Part shown: positions 8,910 to 15,379 of the stretch, one piece after another
Layout: every line of letters begins with the position of its first letter
Position numbering within the stretch: position 1 is the first letter of the stretch
Origin: Circinella umbellata
Taxonomy: Eukaryota; Mucoromycota; Mucoromycetes; Mucorales; Lichtheimiaceae
Length of the DNA stretch: 15,379 nucleotides
Assembly: GCA_025093555.1 (NCBI GenBank)
Contig: JAIWNF010000182.1
Location: 1 to 15,379, forward strand
Reading direction: 5' to 3'
Notes under the pieces: generated by a model
Told to the model about the DNA's origin: nothing
What the model saw: only the letters and a program-made list of their open reading frames with translations
Database searches by the model: none
Position numbers and translations under genes: made by a program

Positions 8910-9520
8910 GCATCCACTTATTTGTTCTCGGTTGAGTTTGAATTTTTACTATGTAAAAAAAAAAATTTGTAGTGTGTAGAAAACACTTTTCCCTTCTTAT
9001 TTTTTATATATTAACATAACCACAAACAGATAACCATAAATATGATGCACGTACGAAAAGTTTGGATATGAACTCATTGGAAGATGGAAAACGGGATGAA
9101 AGATCACAAACTACTGAGAGATGTCAATGAGCACAAAAAAACTGAATTAATAAAAAACATGGACATGGAACAGTATTATATGAAAAAGCTTTTATACACG
9201 GCAAGATGAGGGCATCGGGTAAGAAACACAATTGTTTTTTAATCATCGTATATATAGAAATATAAGGAAGGGTTCTAATGAGAGTTTCCATCGGAATGGA
9301 AGATAAATGAATATTACTTTATTATATATTCCAACTACTAATAATAATATGCGCTCTTTTTTCTTTTTTTTCTTATATATATATACCCGTTCACCTAAAA
9401 ACAAACGATTTAATATTTCCTCTTTTTCAATTGCCAGACGAATTATTATTTTAGGTATATATAAAAACAGAATCTATAAAGCAAAAAAAAAGAATGAAGC
9501 TGGTATATAGATCGTAATGT
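8910..9520 (+). repeat. MULE left terminal inverted repeat
   Basis: Pairs with 13235-13847. Differences are mostly one-base indels in homopolymers plus a few substitutions: CATCGGGTAAG against CATCGGTAAG, an AGAAC insertion near the inner end of the right arm, and GGTATATAG against GGTATTAG. Similarity stops right after ATCGTAATGT. Confidence 0.93.
9084..9209 (+). other. Possible 41-residue coding fragment inside the MULE inverted repeat
   Basis: An open stretch in the left arm starts MENGMKDHKLL and runs to TGA at 9207. It is rich in Lys/Glu/His and reads more like protein than the surrounding AT-rich DNA. Just downstream GGGTAAGAAAC resembles a splice donor. In the right arm the same run has eight A instead of seven, which breaks the frame. 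It could be a captured host exon, a remnant leader or chance. Confidence 0.2.
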
Positions 9521-10224
9521 ATTGCTATTGCTACCACCCCTTTTCTTTATAATATTTATAAGTAGTACTCTTTTTTATATAGAAAGAGGTTTGTATTTGT
9601 TTCCTTCATTCATTTTATTATATCAACCAAATACTACTGGGCCAAGACTTTTGTGGTTCATTATGCTCTAAAATGAAAACGTAATATATATTGTATATAC
9701 TCGAATCAAGCCCTACATGTTTTTATGTGTACCAGTTATCTAACATCAGTCAATTTTCTTACATAGTAACATGTCAACCACAACCAATATTTCCCTTATT
9801 ATTAGTATCAACGTACCATTGATTTTCTCAGCATGTATTAGGACGATTTTTTATTTATTTTATTTAGAATGTAAAAAAATAAAGGTTGGTGGTTTGTTAG
9901 AATGATCCAGTTTTCAAAAGAAATAGTTCAAAAAAATCACATATAGGAAAATAAAGATAATGATAAAAATGGAGCAACAAATGTGTCATGCAGAATATGA
10001 TTTAGGTGAAAGAGTGGCTGTAGTGTGCATAAAAGATAAAAAGGAGGAATAAGTAGCTGAATGAGAAGGTGTATTTTCTTCTATAGTGGTCTTCAAGTGT
10101 AACCACAAATACAGATGGGAGTAGCTTAGATAAAAGACACGATTCTTGATTATTTTTTTCTCAACATTGTATTTTTTTACTATTTTCAAAAGTTTAATTA
10201 AATTCTTACTAAACATCACTCACA
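9521..10224. other. MULE 5' internal non-coding region
   Basis: Between the left inverted repeat and the transposase start. AT-rich, with no supported reading frame. It should contain the transposase promoter, but no distinctive core element stands out. Confidence 0.5.
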
Positions 10225-12448
10225 ATGAATCAACAACCTAATGGCCATGAAGTTTACATTATTCATAACATTCGTTATGCACTCATTCATTCAAATGTAC
10301 CTGGAGTTCTTGCACTTGTCGAACATGAATCGGTTTATGTTCCTGCATCAACTGGAAGACATGCCTCCAAGAGATCAATGAATTAACTAGTTCGAATTGG
10401 GTTGGCATTCGCAAAACACAAGGTGATGGTACTCGCGTTATATATAGTAAAACTTTTCATTGTCATCGTGGAGGTTCCTATGTTCCTCAACGTACTGAGC
10501 GAATGGACAAAAGAAAAGTAAGAAGGTTAACTGTCCAGCCCATTTAAAAATAACTATTTGGGCCGATCAACCTCTTGAATGTGAAATCACATTGTTACGA
10601 GATCATGATCACCATCATCCTGGAGATTATCGTGATAGAAGAACTTTGAAGTTAACTGGTATAACGCTTGCAAAGATTTGAGAACAGCTGCGTGATGGTA
10701 GAAACTGCCGTGAAATTCGTATGGCTCTTTTACGTCAATTTGAATCAGTGACTGATAATAGTAATAATGGGCAACGAAAGTTGATATATAATGACGTGTA
10801 TAATCAATTGAAGCAGGTCTGTTGAAATACACGTGTTGTGTAAAAAACAAAACAAAAAAAAAATATATTAATATTTTGCTATATATAGCTTAAATATGAT
10901 CTCTTTCAGTTTGATGATGATGACATGAGATCAGTACAAATCTGGCTTAATAAGCGTCTACGATCAGATAATTATACAATCTTCAATGGCGATCCATCAA
11001 GATATACCACCCATAATGACATATATAGCTTCGGTTTTTTATCACCAACTCAACTACACTTTCTTCAACAAGCAAGATCAGTCTGCATGGATGCGACTTA
11101 CAATATTACTACCAATGTTAATGACATTATGTACACCATTGTAACGCGGGATCTATCTACAGGAACAGGCTATCCTAATGCCTATATGTTCACGAATAAT
11201 CACTCTGCTGGTCCTCTTAAGGAATGGTTGGCTTTTCTTCGGGATCAATGTGGGTTGATGATTGAACAAATGACTATTGATTGTTCTATTGCAGAAGTTA
11301 ATGCCATTGATGCAGTTTTTCCAGCAGCATCTATCCATTATTGTGCTTTCCATGTTGTTCGATCATGGAACCGTAATTTGAAAGAAAAAGTGCATGACCC
11401 AACATATACAGCAAGTGAGCAAGAAGAACGTCGCCATGAAATGCTATCTGCATTGAAAGATATTATGCGATATCCAGATATGAATGCAACATATACAGCA
11501 ATACAACAATTTAAGAATGATTATTATGCCGATGACATATTTCTTAATTATTTTCAAGAACATTGGGAACCTGATCATATTGTTCAAGATGGTCGTATGC
11601 ATATATGGATCAAAGAAACAGATCGTTTGCCAGTAATGCATTTATGAAAGCTGGCACAACCAATTGAAGTCAGTGTATCTTAAACATGTATGCAACAAAC
11701 GATTTGATCGTCTCATCTTTATTCTTGTTAATGATGTTGAGTTTTATTTCAAGCAAGAACGCGATCGAATTATGAGCAACAATGGTCGAATGGGCCCATT
11801 ACAAAATGAGCAATCCCAACGTGAATATCGTGCATCTCTTATCTCTGCAAATATGATTTTAGCAATGATCCGCAATCCTCACGGTGAAAATGTTAGCAGC
11901 CCAATGACAGGGATATGGATAGTGCGGTCATTTGTCACTCGTGTTACTCGTTCTACTCCTGACTATCATGTTACTGTAAATGAAGATATGCATATTGATT
12001 CCTACACTTGTTCTGACTATATGCATAGACACGCCCCTTGTAAGCACATGTACTTATTACGGAATTTTACAAGCATGCAAATACGATTCGAAATAGAGCA
12101 AGAGCGTGCAATTGACATGCTTGAAGCAGGCACGATCCAAAATGGTGAGTTTATTGAACAGACGTTGTACAACAGCGCATACAGCAGCTACCTATCGAAA
12201 CAGAATCCACAACAAACAACAATGACAATAACATCGAAAATATTGATACAACACAAGATAATTTGCAATTTGTTGCCCAAACATTTTCTTCTCTGCATCA
12301 TGATTCTCATCGCGTTGTTAATTTGTCCACAATCTCTGAAGAAGAATCGAATGAATACGCACAACGGGTCAGAGAACTTCTTGTATTTCACCAAGAGATG
12401 ATCCAGCATCATCATCATCGTCGAACTGGCAATACACAACGTAATTGA
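10225..12448 (+). pseudogene. MULE transposase (MULE-type DDE domain and SWIM zinc finger), frameshifted
   Basis: Starts at ATG 10225 (MNQQPNGHEVYII). Frame 1 to ~10350, frame 3 to ~10510 (WVGIRKTQGDGTRV, FHCHRGG), frame 2 (SKKVNCPAHLKITIW, LLRDHDHHHPG), intron 10817-10909 (CAG/GTCTGT..TTTCAG, phase 0), frame 2 from 10910 to ~11636, frame 3 from ~11637 (YESWHNQLKSVYLKHV) to ~12210, frame 2 to TGA at 12446 (Asn-rich, then His-rich tail). An in-frame TGA at 10679 probably replaces Arg (CGA). The N-terminus is a FAR1-like DNA-binding region. The DDE core shows CMDATYNI (Asp codon 11090), MTIDCSIAEVNAID (Asp 11279), CAFHVVRSWNRNL (C..H) and YESWHNQLK (Glu 11646), with about 63 and 122 residues between them. 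The SWIM finger reads SYTCSDYMHRHAPCKHM, with Tyr where the first Cys belongs. As read it cannot make a full protein. Confidence 0.9.
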
Positions 12449-13234
12449 TCAACAACATATCACTCTTTTCTCTTCTGCTTTTTTTTTACTTGTTTCACAA
12501 TTGACCATTATTTTTTTTAGTTATATATCATATTTATCCAATTATCCAATTATCAAAATATCAATATCAACATCCTTTTCTCAACTATTACTAAAAATAC
12601 AACGTATAAAATATGATAGTGATGCTTTTATTATTGACTTTCTCTCAAATATACAATTCATTAAACTAATAACAAACCTGATCCACTGGTATATAAGTCC
12701 ATCATCTAATAGTTGTAGAATTGACAATCGTTAGAAATTAGGCATGTTATTGTGATAATCATGATAATAGCAGAAATTCAAAATAAAAAAAAGTACCAAT
12801 TAATCCGTCATCGATCAAATGATATATAAGGCATATAGTTGTTATTAGCTGGTTTCAATCGATCAAAAATGCATTGGTGCTGTTGATGGTAATAATGATT
12901 AGCTGTGTATGATGTGGATCTTGACAATAAGTATACAATAAAGGGCTTGATGGTGAGTGGTATATACTGATACGTATTTATATACAGTGTATATAAATAA
13001 ACAAAATCGTTAATGATTATCCTATAGTATCATCCCCTTTTACTGAATATATTTCTATACTCTTTTCTATCACGTTTCGAAATATACCATCATTTGTATC
13101 TTTCCAAGCTGTTTAAGTTTATATATTGCAAAATAATTCTCTATAGATATAACAGAATGGTTGAATTTCATTATATATTGATTCTGTTATTATTATTATT
13201 ATTATTAATTATTATTACTTTCTCAATAATTATC
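12449..13234. other. MULE 3' internal non-coding region
   Basis: Between the transposase stop and the right inverted repeat. AT-rich, with TTA-type triplet runs near 13185-13210. No supported gene. Confidence 0.5.
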
Positions 13235-13847
13235 ACATTACGATCTAATACCAGCTTCATTCTTTTTTTTTGTTCTTGCTTTATAGATTCTGTTTTATAT
13301 ATACCTAAAGTAATAATTCGTCTGGCAATTGAAAAAGAGGAAATATTAAATCGTTTGTTTTAGGTGAACGGGTATATATATATAAGAAAAAAAAGAAAAA
13401 AGAGCGCATAATATTATTAGTAGTTGGAATATATAATAAAGTAATATTCATTTATATTCCATTCCGATGGAACTCTCATTAGAACCCTTCCTTATATTTC
13501 TATATATACGATGATTAAAAAACAATTGTGTTTCTTACCGATGCCCTCATCTTGCCGTGTATAAAAGCTTTTTCATATAATACTGTTCCATGTCCATGTT
13601 TTTTATTAATTCAGTTTTTTTTGTGCTCATTGACATCTCTCAGTAGTTTGTGATCTTTCATCCCGTTTTCCATCTTCCAATGAGTTCATATCCAAACTTT
13701 TCGTACGTGCATCATATTTATGGTTATCTGTTTGTGGTTATGTTAATATATAAAAAATAAGAAGGGAAAAGTGTTTTCTACACACTACAAATTTTTTTTT
13801 TTACATAGTAAAAATTCAAACTCAACCGAGAACAAATAAGTGGATGC
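13235..13847 (-). repeat. MULE right terminal inverted repeat
   Basis: Reverse complement of 8910-9520, from ACATTACGAT at the inner end to GTGGATGC at the outer end. Confidence 0.93.
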
Positions 13848-13856
13848 ACCAGGGAC
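13848..13856 (+). repeat. MULE target-site duplication, right copy
   Basis: ACCAGGGAC directly follows the GGATGC terminus; exact match to 8901-8909. Confidence 0.93.
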
Positions 13857-13995
13857 ATGACCGTTATGCTCATTGACATAAGCAAACTCAACGTTATCTT
13901 CATCATCTTCATAACAGTACACCATAAGTTGTGCTTTACATCTAATATTCTTTGATTTTTTTTTGAATTGGACGACGTTGCATCCCATCTTCATC

Positions 13996-14004
13996 ATATT
14001 CATC
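13996..14004 (+). repeat. Foldback element target-site duplication, left copy
   Basis: ATATTCATC, directly before the CAAAATACTT terminus; one mismatch to the right copy. Confidence 0.75.
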
Positions 14005-14234
14005 CAAAATACTTATTCGCCCCCAGATTTAAGAGTTGGGGTTTTGCTCTTCCCCCTTCAAAACTGCTAATTTTGTTAAAAGTCAGATATGTATTGGCAT
14101 AATATAGCTTTATATTGCTGCAGGAGAAAAATATTTAAGTCAGAAGTACCATAAGAAATAAAAAGAAAACTCTGAAAAAACCAAGTGTTAGCAAAATGCC
14201 CTTATGTACCCTGCACTTATCTCTCCTCCCCCAC
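14005..14234 (+). repeat. Foldback element, left inverted arm
   Basis: Runs from CAAAATACTT to CTCCCCCAC and matches the inverse of 14374-14607 with scattered substitutions and indels, for example CCCCCAG against CCCCCGG and AACTGCTAA against AACTGCCAA. Confidence 0.88.
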
Positions 14235-14373
14235 CTTATTTGTTTATTTTCAGTAGAGTATATAAATAAGAAATGGAAAAATTGGTATTTTTAAAGAAAT
14301 TACTTACACTTTACTTTACTATGCAACTTATCTTTCATTCACATAGCTGAATCTGAAAATTTTTTAAACTAAT

Positions 14374-14607
14374 GTGGGGGAGGGGAGATAAGTGCAGAGT
14401 ACATAATAAAGGCATTTTGCTAACACTTGGTTTTTTCAGAGTTTTCTTTTTATTTCTTATGGTACTTCTGACTTAAATATTTTTCTCCTGCAGCAATATA
14501 AAGCTATATTATGCCAATACATATCTGACTTTTAACAAAATTGGCAGTTTTGAAGGGGAGAAGAGCAAAACCCCAACTCTTAAATCCGGGGGCGAATAAG
14601 TATTTTG
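14374..14607 (-). repeat. Foldback element, right inverted arm
   Basis: Runs from GTGGGGGAGG to AAGTATTTTG; reverse complement of the left arm. Confidence 0.88.
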
Positions 14608-14616
14608 ATATTCGTC
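14608..14616 (+). repeat. Foldback element target-site duplication, right copy
   Basis: ATATTCGTC, directly after the AGTATTTTG terminus. On the minus strand it lies in the acidic DDENDEYDED segment of the host gene. Confidence 0.75.
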
Positions 14617-15095
14617 ATTTTCATCATCAATAACTTGAATCTTCTTCTTTTCACTCCTAGCTTTACAATGACACTGGAAGCGAATTTTCCAAAGAATAAC
14701 ACGCTTTTTATTTTCAGATGAAACGACAGCTTAAATAGTAAAAAAAGCAAACAAGGTATTATTATAATTAATAAACAATTATTTAGGGCTACTACTATTA
14801 ATATTTTTTATATTATACAATCATTACGTTCTTCAGTATCACTTACATCAAGCTGATCAGATTCATTATCAACAGTATCTGATTGTGGAGCCTTTCTTTT
14901 TCTGTTGTTGATCTGCTCATGCTTCTTATTCAGAGTGTATTTATCTTTATACACCCAACATTCCCCTGTCACTTCGGGCTGTTTGGCAATAAGGTCCTTA
15001 TAAACGTCAACTCTACATTTTGTTAAACGTTCTTGTCCAACAGTAGGAACCATAGGGTTTTGAACGTTGGTGGCAGCAAGATGTTGGTTAGACAT

Positions 15096-15379
15096 TTCGA
15101 AGATCTTGAAAATAATTTTGAATGATTTGAAAGAAGATGTATAATTTGGAATTAATGCAACAACAAAAAAATAAAATGTGGAATTTCTTATATTATGCGG
15201 TTACACGACTTTTATTTTGTATTAATAATCATTTTTACAGTGATAAGTATTTATTTGACTTGACACCACAACATCGTCTTATTGCAAGCACATTGAATAT
15301 AAATTGTATATCTAATATAAGATCACATTTATTTATATATATATATCCTTCTAAGCTACTTCTATCATGAAAATAATCA
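15096..15379. other. Upstream region of the DNA-binding gene
   Basis: AT-rich, with no supported coding sequence on either strand. It should contain the 5' UTR and promoter of the minus-strand gene starting at 15095. The 77-codon plus-strand reading frame here is low-complexity and unconvincing. Confidence 0.45.

Larger units (their letters stand above)
8910..13847. mobile_element. Complete Mutator-like element (MULE), 4938 bp
   Basis: Begins GCATCCACTTATTTG and ends with its exact inverse, CAAATAAGTGGATGC. The inverted arms are about 611-613 bp and about 97-98% alike by eye. Each end is flanked by the identical 9-mer ACCAGGGAC (8901-8909 and 13848-13856). Long inverted repeats, 9-bp target duplication and an internal MULE transposase together define a class II Mutator superfamily element. 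The near-identical arms and perfect duplication suggest a fairly recent insertion. It interrupts the second exon of the minus-strand DNA-binding gene. Confidence 0.95.
14005..14607. mobile_element. Foldback/MITE-like non-autonomous element, 603 bp, probably Mutator-type
   Basis: Left arm 14005-14234 and right arm 14374-14607 are inverted copies (about 230 bp) around a 139-bp centre. The termini are CAAAATACTTATTCGCCCCC and its inverse. Flanking 9-mers ATATTCATC (13996-14004) and ATATTCGTC (14608-14616) differ at one base and look like an aged target duplication. There is no coding capacity. The 9-bp duplication suggests mobilisation by a MULE, but its ends differ from those of the neighbouring MULE, so a different autonomous partner is likely. 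It interrupts the same exon as the MULE. Confidence 0.88.
8757..15095 (-). pseudogene. FAR1/MULE-type zinc-finger DNA-binding protein gene, disrupted by two transposon insertions
   Basis: Exon 1 is 15095-14828 (MSNQHLAATNVQNPMV.., ending in an acidic LDVSDTEE), donor GTAATG, intron 98 bp (14827-14730, TTTAAG acceptor), joining in phase 1. Exon 2 begins at 14729 and reads VILWKIRFQCHCKARSEKKK. It is cut by the 603-bp element (14005-14607), continues 13995-13857 (SKNIRCKAQLMVYCYEDDE, FAYVNEHNGHVPG), is cut by the MULE (8910-13847), and finishes 8900-8757 (SIGDVQYLRKSKELNERILK, LHKGYNVRDIKCHC, then TAA at 8759). Removing each insertion with one duplication copy keeps the frame; one extra A in an A9 run (13964-13956) is the only other lesion. 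Cleaned product about 226 aa. The C..C..H-x2-H pattern resembles FAR1/WRKY-GCM1-type domains at the N-terminus of MULE transposases, but no catalytic domain follows. It may be a stand-alone DNA-binding gene or a MULE remnant. Confidence 0.75.

Noticed and set aside
10587..10850. 87-codon minus-strand frame
   Set aside because: Antisense to the MULE DNA-binding region (DHDHHHPG) and spans the start of its intron.
12501..13363. Plus-strand frames of 77-89 codons in the MULE 3' region
   Set aside because: Low-complexity AT-rich translations with Leu/Ile/Asn runs, one overlapping the inverted repeat; no motif or splice support.
8910..13847. Reading the 612-bp repeats as LTRs of a retrotransposon
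   Set aside because: The repeats are inverted, not direct, the duplication is 9 bp, and the internal gene is a MULE transposase with no gag, RT or integrase.
13785..14003. Independent small gene starting at the ATG near 14003
   Set aside because: Its first codons come from an out-of-frame reading of the acidic DEYDEDG segment, and its last codons run into the MULE arm. The middle belongs to the interrupted DNA-binding gene.
15137..15370. 77-codon plus-strand frame at the right edge
   Set aside because: AT-rich composition, no recognisable motif, and it overlaps the expected promoter of the minus-strand gene.

Overview
The window looks like nuclear DNA of an early-diverging fungus, most likely Mucoromycota (inference). 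It is very AT-rich. Genes have short GT-AG introns (about 64-108 bp), Asn-repeat tracts are common, and the coding DNA is almost entirely decayed DNA transposons of types common in those genomes. I see no rRNA, tRNA or CRISPR array, and no conventional housekeeping gene.

Layout. (1) 1-2270, + strand: 3' part of a CACTA/EnSpm-type (tnp2) transposase pseudogene broken by about five frameshifts and one stop. (2) 2271-3405, - strand: a four-exon gene for a coiled-coil, basic protein of unknown function, tail-to-tail with (1) and possibly an accessory gene of the same element. (3) 3590-4110: a TATA box, a pyrimidine tract and three GTAAGT donors on the + strand, with no coding potential. (4) 4511-4594: two perfect hairpins at the point where the next gene is cut off. 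(5) 4617-6940, - strand: a second, clearly different tnp2-like transposase with an N-terminal zinc finger, one in-frame stop and a missing C-terminus. Upstream of it lie 188-bp tandem repeats and an array of TTTCCAGTG-like motifs (7486-8070), often in pairs about 21 bp apart, like CACTA subterminal binding sites.

(6) 8757-15095, - strand: a small two-exon gene for a FAR1/MULE-type DNA-binding domain. Its second exon, about 414 bp when cleaned, carries two separate transposon insertions. The first is a complete Mutator-like element (MULE, 8910-13847, 4938 bp). It has inverted repeats of about 612 bp, a perfect 9-bp target duplication (ACCAGGGAC), and a decayed transposase that still shows D-D-E and most of a SWIM zinc finger. 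The second is a 603-bp foldback/MITE-like element (14005-14607) with arms of about 230 bp and a 9-bp duplication carrying one mismatch. Removing each element with one duplication copy removes a multiple of three bases (4947 and 612), so the host reading frame passes through both sites.

The central observation is this nested structure. A MULE sits inside a gene whose product has the same kind of DNA-binding domain as the MULE's own transposase, next to a second element with the same duplication length. Many frameshifts lie in or near short homopolymers, so assembly indels are a real alternative to decay. All gene models were made by eye and none was checked against a database.
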